NCBI RefSeq assembly: GCF_028769735.1
Contig: NC_088170.1
Coordinates: 49,075,585 to 49,139,584, forward strand
Direction: 5' to 3'
DNA from: Zonotrichia leucophrys gambelii
Taxonomy: Eukaryota; Chordata; Aves; Passeriformes; Passerellidae
Length of the DNA: 64,000 nucleotides
Shown here in pieces: positions 36,095 to 48,010 of the stretch; positions within the stretch are counted from its first letter, which is position 1, and each line of letters begins with the position of its first letter. The notes below the pieces were generated by a model that worked only from the letters and a program-made list of their open reading frames with translations, made no database searches and was not told the origin of the DNA. The position numbers were made by a program, and so were the translations under genes.

Positions 36095-37223
36095 CTTCAA
36101 GCAAGATGGACCAAAATACTGCCACATTTGTCTTGCTGCTACATCCAACAACAGCAGCAATACACAAGGAGATCACAAAAAATTTACAATGCTAAAATGT
36201 ATGTAGATACTGTGGATAAACAAGAATGATACAGAGCTGATTGAAAATGTGGGTGTACATATCTGGAGTCCTGCCTCACATGTAAAATTGCCAGCTTTTG
36301 TTAAAGGAAGATGTTTAATTATTAGAGTCATACCTAAAAGATCATTTAAAAAATAATTGATCAATATGAAATTTATAATTTCAGGCAACAGTGACAATAT
36401 CCTGAGTCACTGGGGACTGAACTAAATAGAACAAAAACAACCAGCCAGCCTGGGAATGTTGTAAATAATCATGTGCAGTCAAGTTCTCCTGAGGAATTTG
36501 ACTTGTCTCAGAGAGCAACTTGTCTGCCGAGCTGCTGCTTCACATTCTGCAGAGAATGTGGAATTCTTCTGGCTACTGATGCAATTAATTAGAAGTATAG
36601 TTAAAGAGAAAAACATCAATCTCTCACACAGTTGGTTCAAGATGTCTGTTCCTTGAAACAACCTTCATCCTACTTTCACTAGGTATTGTATTTCACTACT
36701 TTAAGGCATTGGATTTATTCCACTGCATCTGTCTAAAACTGAAAAGGGTAAAATCATTGAATTCAGTTCACCAGTGATGGCTTTTAGAACAAAAATAAAT
36801 GAAGACCTTTGGAAGTATAGTATTATACTTGAAATGAATGGTGGCATGCAAGTCCCTGAAATTTTTATCTATTAGACAAACATGGGAAATACATCTTAGA
36901 AAGATTAATGAATTGTTAATGAATGTTCCAGTTCGATGATTTATGTCCAATACATAATTCTAAAAATTAAGCATAATTTACAGGATTAGCTTTCATATAG
37001 CTGTAATTGCAAGTCTTCCATGAAGACATCAGCAATATGTGTTGAAATTTTGATTCACTATTATACATAAAATAATCTTTTCCCCAATTCAAATGCAGAG
37101 CACTACAGATTATTAAGAAATAAAACACTAGTTAAGATTTTTTTAATGTTTTAGGTATGGCACTAAGCTTGAATTGAATGGTTGGTTGGAGCATTAAGAT
37201 TTTTTTTTTCTATAAAATTCAGG

Positions 37224-37246
37224 ACTTTCTCTATGAAAGAGAAAGT
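37224..37246. repeat. Perfect 9-bp inverted repeat
   Basis: ACTTTCTCT and AGAGAAAGT separated by ATGAA, able to form a small hairpin. Purine-pyrimidine bias makes a chance origin likely. Confidence 0.6.
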
Positions 37247-37966
37247 TTCTAAATGTTTAATTGTTGTCATTATTATATTTAGTTACTAATATTTGGGAAA
37301 GTCCTGAGAAGAACATGAAAATTGAAACACCCATAGGCATATAATGCACAAACCAGCAGGTTTTCCAGTATGACACATGCTGCTCTCTAAGTTCTGGCAC
37401 TGGCAATCGAAGACAAGAGGTTAATTTAGCTTCTAGATGGCTGTCACAGAGTACCAGACTGCAGAAAATCTGGTATAGATTGAAATAAAGCAAAAGAAAG
37501 GAGGAGCTAAGTTACCAATAAATCTTTGATTGTTGCTTAATCTCAGTGTCTATTAAGTCTGAGGTTTATTACTGGGGAGTCCCTTTTGTTCTCAACGCTT
37601 ATATAGAGTTGTAAAATATAGACATTTTCTCTTGAGTTATACAGAGTGTAAACCATTCTCTAACTATTGCCTGGAGAAAACAACCTGAAATCCTCACACC
37701 TCTTTACCATTATTCATTTTCTTAACCTGTTTTTGGATTTGTCATTCAAGCTACATGAACAGCATTCTGTGTTGTCTGCCTCTACTCAGGACAGGTTTCA
37801 GCACCATAGTTGCTAGATTTTCAGAAAGTATACTAAGCTGAATTCTGTATTTCTGTATTCTGCTTCTTTGATTTTGGAGACATAAGAATTTTTATCTTAT
37901 TAGTAAAGAAACCATCTTTTTCTAGGGCCTCATCAGCCCCTGACGTATGTATATCATATGTTGATG

Positions 37967-37987
37967 TATATATATATATATATATAT
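37967..37987. repeat. (TA)10 microsatellite
   Basis: Twenty-one bases of pure alternating TA. Confidence 0.85.
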
Positions 37988-38699
37988 TCAAATAAGTGTA
38001 AGAGCACTTTTCATTAGATAACTGGTCCTACCTTACTGAGACCAGCTTGTTACAGCACTTGAAGTAAATAAATTAAACTGTTGCTTTCTACATACTACAG
38101 AAAAAAGGTTGGAATACTTGAGGAAGAGGGAAAATAAAATCTCAAAGGAGCAAAAGGAGCACTGATTTTTTCTAGAGAGTATATAGGCAGAGGTTGTGCT
38201 TCGATTACATTTCAATGTCAATACCCTCAAATATACAGAACTTCAATGTTAGAGCTAATGTCGTTTGTGGACTCACCAATACAAATCTTGAAACATCTAT
38301 CATTTTTATTCTATGCCAGGCATGTAAATGACACAAAGTCAATATTATAATATCTAAGATTTTAGATTGTGTAACTTGCAATTTAAAAAATGTAGTTAAT
38401 CCTATTAAGTAATGACTTTACAACTGTCACTTTATATTCTAAATATGAAACAGATTCTGTATTACACACTATGTATTACATATTTCATGTTAGAAATACT
38501 TAAGAATACCACCAGAGATTTTTTTTCAAAGCAGAATAAAGCTGGTGATTTTTTGAAAGATATGAGTTGCTTTGAGCACATCTATCCAGATCTGTACTTA
38601 CTTTTAGGCATTTATACTGCATCTGTACATCTCTATGGCAAATAAGTGCAATCACTGGTCCCCCAAAACCTGAATGACTAGACTAATTATTAAAATTTT

Positions 38700-39200
38700 A
38701 TTAATTTCTAAAAATTTGCAGTCTTTGGGTAGCTAGCTTCCATGAAGTAGAAGCTTCCATGCCAGCTTCCTCTGTGATCTGCAACAGCTCAGAATATAAC
38801 ACAAGGACCATTAATTTTGTGTTGGTTAAGAATATCTGTTTGTGTTTGCTGCTTGGTTTAATCATAGTCTTGAATCATATGATTGCCTTCAGAGAGATGC
38901 CATGGAAATGAGTCAATTAATATAAATTACTGTGGACTTGTAGGTGTTCTAGAATATTAAATGAGCAAGCTGTCATAAAATAACAACCAGTATCTTTCTT
39001 AAAGCTTCTCTAACGCCATTTGAACTATTCTTAATGTTTATTTGTCTAGCTGACTAATTATGTCATTGCTCATTGCAGTGAGTAATGAGGGATACAGAAA
39101 AAACTATGAGTTTGGCACCTGGTAATTTGTCACAGTATTGCACTTTTTGGGGTTCTATTGCTTTCAAAGTTCTCTCATCTCATTTGAACAGGAGCAAATT
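38700..39200. other. Possible conserved non-coding element
   Basis: No long frame, no element match and no low-complexity runs. The sequence is dense in short words bound by homeodomain and related factors (GACTAATTATGTCATTGCTC, GAGTCAATTAATATAAATTA). This is the look of developmental enhancers, but it is an impression from composition. Conservation cannot be shown from one genome. Confidence 0.3.
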
Positions 39201-39209
39201 CTACGATGA

Positions 39210-39226
39210 TTTTTTTTTTTTTTTTT
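39210..39226. repeat. T17 homopolymer
   Basis: Seventeen T residues followed by ACAG. It resembles a splice acceptor, but no exon-like frame follows. Confidence 0.85.
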
Positions 39227-40943
39227 ACAGAATCTAGTTCCTTTAGCTGACATGTTTTCAGAGGCTTAAACTCCCGCATCAGTCTGACACAAGTGAAGAG
39301 GATGTCACTTTTACTTGGTTTTGAGGCTGCGAAATGTGTGTGGCTTTGTCCTGTAAAAATTCTCCTTTGGGGATTTGGTGGCTCAGTCTCTTCATGAGAT
39401 AGGAAAATGGAGGATCTACCAGGTCTCTATGAAACCCTAATTCTAAATTGATTCTGATATCAAAACTGATAGCTATATAGAAAGTCTATTCTACATAATT
39501 TTCAAGTCAGTCAAATTATAGTTCTGGCTTTATCCTGCAGAAAAGCCAGGGTCAGTCTGGCTGTTACTGTTGTGGCTGCAGATAGTAACCCAACTCTGTG
39601 TCATTAGTGAACTCCTCTGAGATTCAGAGGAGTTGAACTCCTCTAAAAGATTCAAATTTGGGAATAGTGGCAAATAAACGGATTTTATCAGTAAGGCTCT
39701 GGAAGGGCACTCTGACCAAAACTCAGAGCATATTAATCAAGAATGAATACGTTTTTTCCAACTGTTTTTTCTTTTCCTCTCATGTAGTTAGCAGGCTCTG
39801 CTTATTTGAAGTAATTAAACATCCTTGCTATCATGGGATTTTAACCTGTGCTCTCTCTCTTGGAATTTTGACACCTTGAATAGATTTTGCCAGAGAAAAT
39901 TACCACCTTGCTATAGTTAATAGACTCAGGGAAAGTGCAATCCTTAGCCAAACACTAACAGTTAGAAGAGGTTAAACATAAAAAATGAGATTGGATGCAT
40001 TTATGTATCAATTCTGGTATTCATGCTAATTTGTTACGGGTCACATTCCAATATTTGTGATGTGTACTTTAAATAGAATAGTTGGGTCACTGAACTTTTT
40101 GAATTGTTACAATTTCTTGAGTTAAAACATTTAGAAGCATTCAGGACAGCAAATTATTTTGAAAATTCATTGTGAGTCTCTGAAAATTATTTTCTATATA
40201 CCAAGGAGAATTTTACCCAGTTTCTAGGAAATTAAATTGTAAAGGTTAAGCCTTTTTCAGCTTGAAAGATTCTATATGTAGGATTATTCCATTAAAATTT
40301 CAAGCTTTTTTGGTAAGCCAATCATTAATTTGCACAGCAAAGAAAAATTTACATATTTTGCAGATTATGTTTTTTTACCCCAGAAAATGGCTTAATATCC
40401 ACAGTGGCTTTATGTACTGAAAATAATGCTTACTGTCACTACTCATTCTATTTCTATGTGCTTCAGAACATTTCTGCTCATTAAAGTATCATATTATTAA
40501 ATCACTGTGGTAAAGTCTAAGAAAAGGAAGTTCTATTTAACATGGAAAGCTGGTTCTTAGCTGTGTTCAAACATCCATCACAAAACACTTTGCTTAATTC
40601 TGAGTTTCACATAAAGTCATAACTTTTTTTCTCACACATAATTTATTCTTCTTTATAGAAGGCAGAAGACCATGCTCAGAAACTAATATTCCATTCTGCA
40701 CATTCAGAGCTATCATTTTGAATATAGCCTATCTGTGAAGTAAGCAGGAATGTCTAGGAAACAAAATCTTATATCAATGCTGATATTCAAATAAATGATC
40801 CATGAAAAAATTCTTCCAGCAAACAACAAAAACTCTGAACTTTAGACAAATACAATTTTGTAGACTCTCATCTCTCCTGTTAATCTAGACTCTTGGTATT
40901 TTCACTGAAATCTTGCATTAAACACAGGCTGTCTCTCAGCTAG
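39227..40943. other. AT-rich non-coding stretch
   Basis: No gene recognised. Contains the hairpin at 39610-39634 and a 73-codon frame (39658-39879) without recognisable content. Confidence 0.5.
39610..39634. repeat. Perfect 10-bp hairpin with a third copy of one arm
   Basis: AACTCCTCTG and CAGAGGAGTT pair perfectly across AGATT. A third GAACTCCTCT follows immediately at 39635-39644, so the arm is present three times in 35 bases. Confidence 0.7.
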
Positions 40944-41995
40944 ACAGAATCATAGAGTCACTTAGATTGGAAAAGATATTTAAAATTATCAAGTCCAACT
41001 ATAAATCTATGACGGCCAAGACCATCAGTAAAATATGTCCCCAGATACCACACCTCTGCATCTTTTAAACACCTCCCAGGATGATCACCCAATCACTTCC
41101 CTGGGCAGCCTGTTCAAATGCTTGACAACACTTTCAGGGACAAAGTATTTCCTAATATCCTACCTAAATATGCCTTGGTGCAACTTGAGGTAATTTCTTC
41201 CTCTACTATCGCCTCTTCCCTGGGAGAAGAGACCAGCCACCACCTGGCTACAGCCTCCTTTCATGCAGTTGTAGAGAGCAGTGAGGTTCCCCCTCACCCT
41301 CCTTTTCTCCAGGCTAAACAGCTCCCTCCACTGCTCCTCATCAGACTTGTGCTCCAGATCCTTCACCAGCTTCTTTGTTTTCTCTGGATGTGTTCCAGCA
41401 CCTCGATTTTATTCTTGCAGTGTGGGGCCAAAACTGAAAACAGAATCTGAGGTTTGGCCTCTCCAGTGCTGAGTACAGAGAGATGGTCATTTGTGTGGGA
41501 TTACTGGCCACAATATTTCTGATCCAAGCCAAGATGCCACTGGCCTTCGTGGCCACCTGGGCACACACTGGCTCATATTCAGCCACTGCCAACCAGTATC
41601 CCCAGGTCCTTTTCTGCTGGGCAGCTTTCCAGTCGCTCTGCTCCCAGCCTGTAGCACTGCCTGGCAATGTTGAGACCCAAGTGCAGAACATGGCACTTGG
41701 CCTTGTTGAACACCATGCAGCCTCATACTTCATACTTGGTCCATTGATCCAACCTGTCCAGATCCCTCTGCAGAGCCTTCCTATCTCTGGCAGATAGTAC
41801 TCTCTATCCAGCTTGTTACTGAAAGCACATTTACCCCTCATACAGGTCATTGGTAAAGATATTAAATAGGACTGGATGGAATGCTCATCCCTGAGGAGCG
41901 CCTTGTGTGGCTGTCTGCCAGCTGAATGTAACTCTATTCACAAAAAATCTCTGGACCTGGCCACCCAGATGGATTTTTACTCAGTGAAGTGTATT

Positions 41996-42484
41996 TGTTA
42001 AGGAAGTTTCCCAGTCCAACCATTCACTCTGGTAGTGACACTTGCACCACCTGAGCTGGGACTGAGGGCCCATTCACTGCTACATACCCCATTCACTGCT
42101 ACATCTCACACACACAGACCAGATTTTCTTACTGGCTTGAGCCCAGGTTTCCCATAGCGGAGTCCTACACATAGCTTTCCTTAAAATAATTAAATCTTGA
42201 TGCAATAACTAAATAACAAAATAGCTTGAGCTGGATTCTTCTGGGAGGGACCACAAGCAAAGAAGCCCCATGGCTTTTATACTCTTACAGTCTAAGCACA
42301 GAAAGTCTGGAGTCCTGGCTCCTGCCACCTGGCCAGTGCCACAGGTTCCTGTACCCTTTGCAAAAAAGGATTGGCAGCTCACAGCCTGATTGTTGGTCTT
42401 GGGCTCCTGCCCTCCTAAACTCAACTTTCAGCTTGCACTATAGCTTGCAAACTGGGCTACCTGCACAAAATGTATGCCTCAACA
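41996..42484. mobile_element. LTR-like insertion inside the CR1 copy
   Basis: The CR1 match stops at about 41993 and resumes at about 42486 (CCATCCAAGCCATGAGCAGC), so 489 bases are foreign. The insert begins TGTTAAGG and ends CCTCAACA, an 8-bp inverted pair with one mismatch and TG...CA termini, as in an LTR. A 19-bp tandem duplication lies at 42069-42106, and the complement of a TATA box (CTTTTATA) is at about 42271-42280, which would make it minus-strand. No clear target duplication abuts these ends. TGTAT occurs on both sides (41991-41994 region and 42471-42476), leaving the boundaries uncertain by about ten bases. Confidence 0.6.
42069..42106. repeat. 19-bp tandem duplication in the LTR-like insert
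   Basis: CCCATTCACTGCTACATAC is followed directly by a second copy that differs only at its last bases. Confidence 0.8.
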
Positions 42485-43250
42485 TGCCCATCCAAGCCAT
42501 GAGCAGCCAGCTGCCCCAGAAGAACACTGTAGGAACCAGTGCCAAAAGCTCTTCTAAAGTCCAGGTAGACAACATCCATAGCCTTTCCCTCATTCACTTC
42601 TCAGGTCACCTGGTCATAGAAGGAGATCAGGTCAGTAAAGCAGGATTTGCTTTTCCTAAAATCATGCTGCCTGGGCCTGATCCCCCAGTTGTTCCGCATG
42701 TGCTGCATCATGGTACTCAAGGTCATCTGCTCAATGACCTTCCCTGTCCTGTAGTTTAGGCTGAAAGTCCTGGACTTCCCCAGATCCTCCTTCCCACCCT
42801 TCTTTTAGGCATGTGCTACATTTTCTAATTTCTAGTTAATTAGGGACCTCTAGTAAATGACTGAGAGTCTCAGTGACCTCTTCTGACCCCTCTCTCAGTG
42901 CCTTCAGGTGTATCCTGTCTGCCCTGAGACTCATGTGCAGGTAAACAATGTAGCAGCTTGCTGACCATTTCCCCTTGGATTATAGGTTGGTAGGGATCAT
43001 TCTGCTCCCTGTCCCCGTCTCCCAGCTCAGAGTACCCTGAGAACAACTATTCTGGTTATTAAAAACCAAAGTAAGGAAGCCATTAAGTACCTCTGCTTTT
43101 CCTTCATTCTGCGTGACTGTTTACCCCTGCACCCAATAAATGATGAAAATTATCCTTAGTCCTCCTTTTGTTACTAATGTATTTATATAAACATTTTAAT
43201 TGTCTTTAACTACAGCAGCCACATTAAATTTTAGTTGGACTTTGGCCCTT

Positions 43251-46200
43251 TTTTTTCACGTATATGGCTAGTGGGGTTTTATGTTTTGCACACAAGAAAA
43301 TATACTACTGAATAACAGATTTATTAATCATTGCTATGATCAATTTATTTGATGCACTTATTATAGTTATTCTGGTTTTTAATGTCAGTATTTTCAAGCT
43401 TTCAGAAATTGCTTGAGCTATCCACTAAATTCACATGATTTTCTCAGGTATGCAAAGTCCTATATTACAGAAACTGATCATCATACTCTCTAAAACACAC
43501 ATATGTAAGTCAGAGACTGCCATCATCAGACACGAACATCCATAGATTTTGCATAGCCAAACAAGGTAGCCAGAATGTAAAATACCTATTAGAATTTACC
43601 ATTTTCAGTATAGGCAGTCCAAAAGACATAGAAGAGCAAATGAATGCAGATGTATGGAAAGAAAAGCAAAAGGGAAATGCAGGACATGTCCTAAGAAATA
43701 AGATATATTATGAAGTTGGCAGGATTTCCAAAATTTGAGCAGCTGGGTAGCAAATAGGAGATGATATGGAGATATTTAGAAGGAGATAGTTGAATATGGG
43801 AGGAATGAGACACTTTTGGAGAGAATTTCTCAAAGGAAGTAGGAAATCAGTGGAACTGCTTGTGAAGTTAACACATTCATAAACATGAAGAAGGAGCAGG
43901 TTTAGGTTCTCTGTGACATTCACAAAGGTGAAACTTTTTCAAAAGTATAGATGGGCTTTTGCTGCAGTGGAATTTCATCAGATTCTGAGTACATCATTGA
44001 TGTGAGTTGCCTTTTAAACACTCTCCACGTTTTTATATAATTTTATACATTTTCCTACAATATAGTGTAGAATTTATATTTTTATTTGATAATTCTCATT
44101 ACATAATTCTCCTTTTAACTGTAATAAATGGATTACTTTTTATTTTTATGTTAATTCTAATGACATTGAGGAAACAACGTGGAAATCAAATCTGGAAGCA
44201 ATTTTGGAATTAGGGATTTACCAATGACAGAAATGAAAAGAATATATAAATAATACTATATACTCATGGTGCATATTCCAGTAGAAGTATCCTGCACTCC
44301 TAAAAGACCAAACATATATAAATATGAGTAAAATAAAAGGAAATTATGAATGCTACATGATTGTTTAGGCGTAAAATTTCCAAGCCATGAACAGGAAGAT
44401 CAAAGTTGTTGCCATTAAAGTAAATAAATATATAACAAGTTTGTATCTAAATATCATCCATGCTGTTATGAAATTGTATCTCTGAGGCATTATAATAATT
44501 AGAATACAAATAATATTTATTGCCACCATAAACATAAGAAATTATAGAAAATGGGGTGAAATGGATGTTTTATGATATACGCTTATAATGTTTTATAAAC
44601 TGTGAATATTTGTTCTTTAACTTCTGATTTTTTCTTTCCATTTTAACACATTTACACATTGTATTTTATAGTTCTTTTATATTTACTTGCCTCTCACTTT
44701 TATTTTGGGCACGTATTTATCAGTGGTTACAATTTGTGTATTTTAATAGACAAAGTACAGGAATTTATGTTAAAAACATGAATTTCCAGACCAAGATTTT
44801 CTGTTTAAGAATTAACATCTGTTTCTGTTTTATACTTCTGGGGTTCTAAGTTTTGACAAAGTTTGGAAGAATATTTATTGAAATATTTCATTTGTGAAAT
44901 CAGAAACTCTTTGGAAGCTCTTAAACTTTTACAGGAAATGGCAACTTCCAGCTCCATTTTTCTCATCCAGGGAGACCAACAGCACTTTGTTTGCTCTTGG
45001 CTCCAGGGTTCTTAGTGTCCTGATGTTCTGTCACCAGCCCACAAGGTCTCTGACTTCCAGCTTTACTCATTCTGCCCTGACCAGGGCTGGTGGCCTGATA
45101 AACAGACATGGGCTGTATTTCCAGGTTTTCAGATGTGGACCTACCAGAGCTGATACCACACACTAACCTGGCCAGGAACAAAATGTTTGTGTTAGCAGAG
45201 CAGTCAGTTCTGCTTTAAGGTAATCCAGATATTTTCCAGACTGAAGTGGACTGTATGCACAGCACTGCAGTATGCCAAATCAATGTTTGTTTTGCATCCC
45301 ACTCCATTGAATAGAGCAGATCTTCATTATGCCTTTAATCTCATTTCATGGGTGCTTGAAAATGTAGGAAGTCACTTGCAAGAATAACATGATTTTTCCA
45401 AATGCACAATCATTACAGTATTTTTACCAAGCCAGTGCTGGGCTGGAGTAAGCTCTCTGAGACTCTGTGAAATCACTGAAGGACACTGGGGAAGGTATTA
45501 TTTTTCTGAAACTATTCATTTATAGTTAGCACAATGCTAAATTACATTGCCAAAGCAGAACTGTGTGGTGCAGCTGGTTAATGCAACCAAATATCCTATG
45601 GTTTTAACCCTACAAAGGGGCTTTCAGATTGTCACTGGGCCTGCCGATGCCCAGTGGAAATACTAAGGGGAAATGCTTAGACCTAAGAGTGTCAACCAAA
45701 CATTTGGGAACTGTCAAGACAAGAAGCTGTCTATGCAATGGTGGATTAATTTACACCCCACATTCCTCATATATTTTGTAAAATGAACTCTGTTAATCTG
45801 TTGGTGATAATATATGTGGGAGACCAACATCTGGTCTGTTTGGATGACGATATGTGATGGTTATACTCCATGTATTTAGAACCTCTGTACATATAGCGTT
45901 ATTTTTTCCCACATTATTTGAGTAAGGCACATAGACAAATGAAATCAGAGCTAGTGTAGAAGATAAGTGCTGGTATAGCACCAATTATTCTGGAAAATAT
46001 AATTTAAAATAAAGTTATGGCTATTGCACATAATTAACCTGTAATGAAATTCACAAAATAGTTTTGAACTATTCTCTTCTGCTATGGGATTGAATACTAT
46101 GGGGGTTATCCTGCCTTGAACTGCTGCAAGCTATCATTTCCCATGAAATATTAAATCTGCTATTTTTGTTGAGATAAGTTTGCCAAGTGTCTATTATAGA

Positions 46201-46366
46201 TAGTAACAGATGTACTTTTAACTTGAGCCAGTATCTCAGAAAGTTTAAAATATCTAAAATGAGAGTGTGCTCAATTATAGACCTTTCCTATAAGCCAGGA
46301 GACAATGTCAGACTATGATATTCATAGATGTATGATCATTTCCCTCATGAAATCTGAGTCAGATAC
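43251..46366. other. AT-rich non-coding stretch
   Basis: No gene recognised. Frames at 44894-45181 are open on both strands without recognisable content. A GC-rich 8-bp hairpin lies at 45633-45656. Confidence 0.5.
45633..45656. repeat. Perfect 8-bp GC-rich hairpin
   Basis: CACTGGGC and GCCCAGTG separated by CTGCCGAT. It is notable because the surroundings are AT-rich. Confidence 0.65.
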
Positions 46367-46531
46367 CTAACTTGTGTTGATTTAAGCAGAACTTCAATGA
46401 TATATGCCAGTTGCTGATCTGGGCCAGTGAGTTTAAATAGTATTCTGCGTCCTCTAGAACTTGCTGTTCAAAATTTTGCTTCAGCTTAGTGTAAAATTGA
46501 TACAGCTTTATGAGCATGAAGTGAGGTAATG
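46367..46531 (-). CDS. Possible coding exon, unrecognised (low confidence)
   Basis: On the minus strand, a pyrimidine-rich tract followed by CTGTCAG ends at 46532. The frame is then open for 165 bases (55 codons' worth) and closes at TTAG followed by GTATCTG, a plausible donor. It would be a symmetric phase-1 exon. The peptide includes YQFYTKLKQNFEQQVLEDAE and YYLNSLAQISNW, which is helix-like, charged and gene-like in texture, unlike the hydrophobic chance frames nearby. The full open frame extends over 46359-46652. No family was recognised and no companion exon was found, so this may still be chance. Confidence 0.2.
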
Positions 46532-47640
46532 CTGACAGTTGATGGTTAGAGGAGATAAAATGAAAAGCATGATTAAGACCTTTTTCATTCACTTTCAGAC
46601 CTTTGTTTCCCCTCAGACCAGCATGGAGCACAGTCATTTTCACCTCTGACATTTTTGTATGTAGTAGACAACCATTGCTGTACTAACATGCTCATTTTCC
46701 TTGAACTTTTTTTTAAAACCTTATTCTGATTATTTAATTCTGAAATTATTCTTCAGGATGCTGTTAAAGAGTGCCTAAATTGTTTACAGGATTCAAGCTG
46801 GTTTTTATCTATCCACTTACTGAGAAAACTTCAAATTTCCTTTGTGTTGTTATGCTTCTAATTTATTTCATTTGAAAATTACTTAGTCTTTTTTTAATAT
46901 ATAAATCAACAACTACTGTCAGACAAAACACAGTAAGAATTAGTTCATTATTAAGAAAGCAACTGAAATAAAAAACCTATGCTGTGATTAGACATTTTCA
47001 GTAAAAGGAGTTTTACCCAATAAGAGTTAAGGTAAAATCTACATCATAATTAAGAGACTTTGTTATTATGACCAAAATTTCCTGTCCAAAGTTCTCACTA
47101 ATTACTGTAATAGAAGATTATTCCTTGAAAAAGACTGTATACTTTGACTACTGAATCATATTTGTCTTCATGCTTGTTTTGCTACATCACGAGAGAATAC
47201 TTCCAGATATTGTCTATACTCCCTAGCTATTTGATTTAACTTCTTGTTTTGTGCCAAGATGTTCTTCACACCTACATTCCCTGCCCTTTACGTATCTGGT
47301 TTGTGTTATAATGCAGGAACAAAGTTCACCACCAGCACCTTCCATTTTTTTATATTTAGCATTATCTGGGAGCTTTTGGCCCTATTTTCTTTTTTTATAT
47401 CATTCTGCCTTGCCTTTGTTCTTTACAAAATACTCCCAGTGCATTGAATTGTTGTATTCATCAGGTTTCACTGGGGCATTCAAACTGTGAAATATTGTGT
47501 TATTGCAGTATCAAGCCCTTCAGACGAGCATGATGAATAACAACAGGTTGGCTTTTTTAAGGTTAATTACTTCATGATTTACAAGTGAAGATATATGAGT
47601 CAAAATAATTGCATTAATTGTTCCATTTAACAATGTGAAC
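46532..47640. other. AT-rich non-coding stretch
   Basis: Nothing recognised. Overlapping plus-strand frames at 47244-47490 are hydrophobic and without recognisable content. Confidence 0.5.
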
Positions 47641-48010
47641 TTTGAATACATCGTTTGAGAGCGCCCTGGAGAAGTGTCATCATCATGTTATATCAATTGT
47701 GACATGGCATCTATTTCAGACCTGCCAACAATTTAGAAGGAGTAATTCCTGCATCTTACAGCTGTTCAATAACCTAAAGGTTAGCCTCTCCTTAAAGGTT
47801 AGACAGATGTTAATGGCCAGCAGCAAACTGAAAATTACCTCAGACAAAAGCCAGAACATGCCAATAGCAACAGAGACTGTTAAACAGGCACTGTTAAAAC
47901 TTCCTGTGGCTTTATGTGATGTTAAAGCCTGGGGCAATTGGTGTTTGGAGGCAGCTGCACGATGTAAGATGTGGTAGCCCTGGCGATGGACTGCTGCCAC
48001 CTTGACCCTC
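47641..48010. other. Possible conserved non-coding element
   Basis: Mid-GC, high-complexity sequence that is open on both strands (plus 47642-47977, 111 codons; minus 47716-48000, 94 codons) without any recognised domain. Strongly constrained non-coding DNA often has few stops on both strands. It contains GCCAACAATTTAGAAGGAGT and GTGGCTTTATGTGATGTTAA, words that look unlike element or simple-repeat sequence. A weakly conserved exon on either strand is the alternative. Confidence 0.3.

Larger units (their letters stand above)
28641..38699. other. Long AT-rich stretch with no element or gene recognised
   Basis: About 10 kb with no CR1 tail, LTR terminus or convincing exon. Frames reach at most about 92 codons (31130-31408 plus) and have no recognisable content. 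A TATA-like ATAAAAGG near 31993 lies upstream of GC-rich sequence, but nothing downstream looks coding. Simple repeats and hairpins are listed separately. Possible regulatory content cannot be judged without cross-species comparison. Confidence 0.55.
41100..43060 (-). pseudogene. Dead CR1 ORF2 (reverse transcriptase to C-terminus)
   Basis: CR1 ORF2 reverse transcriptase copies element RNA into the genome at a nicked target. Read on the minus strand, 42541-42579 gives MDVVYLDFRRAFG, the RT domain A block with the catalytic Asp kept; the family form is YLDFSKAFDTVSH. Downstream come CAQVATKASGILAWIRN, LYSALERPNL, then after a frameshift EHKSDEEQWRELFSLEKRR and GCSQVVAGLFSQ, all conserved CR1 C-terminal blocks. 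The second catalytic block (FADD) should lie near 41800-41825. That DNA is shortened and reads FSNKLDRE, so the Asp pair is lost. The reading frame is also split by the insertion at 41996-42484 and by several frameshifts. It cannot encode active enzyme. Confidence 0.8.
40944..43250 (-). mobile_element. CR1 LINE, 3' half of ORF2 to the tail (antisense), interrupted
   Basis: The 3' end is at 40944 (complement reads GAATCATAGAGTCACTTAGA). The element runs right through the full ORF2 C-terminus into the reverse-transcriptase region and breaks off at about 43250 after GGACTTTGGCCC. Its extent is the largest CR1 span here, about 1.8 kb of CR1 once a roughly 490-base insertion (41996-42484) is removed. 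Recognised checkpoints in order are the 3' tail, the LFSLEKRR and GCSQVV blocks, LYSALERP, the RT domain A motif at about 42541-42580, and the TTAAGTACCTC and TTACTAATGTATTTATA landmarks near 43100-43190. Confidence 0.9.

Noticed and set aside
41341..41850. 169-codon minus-strand frame as a cellular gene
   Set aside because: Its translation is the C-terminal part of CR1 ORF2 (CAQVATKASGILAWIRN, LYSALERPN), so it belongs to the LINE copy.
42226..42759. 177-codon plus-strand frame as a gene
   Set aside because: It runs across the LTR-like insert and the CR1 antisense strand, so it is a shadow of two elements.
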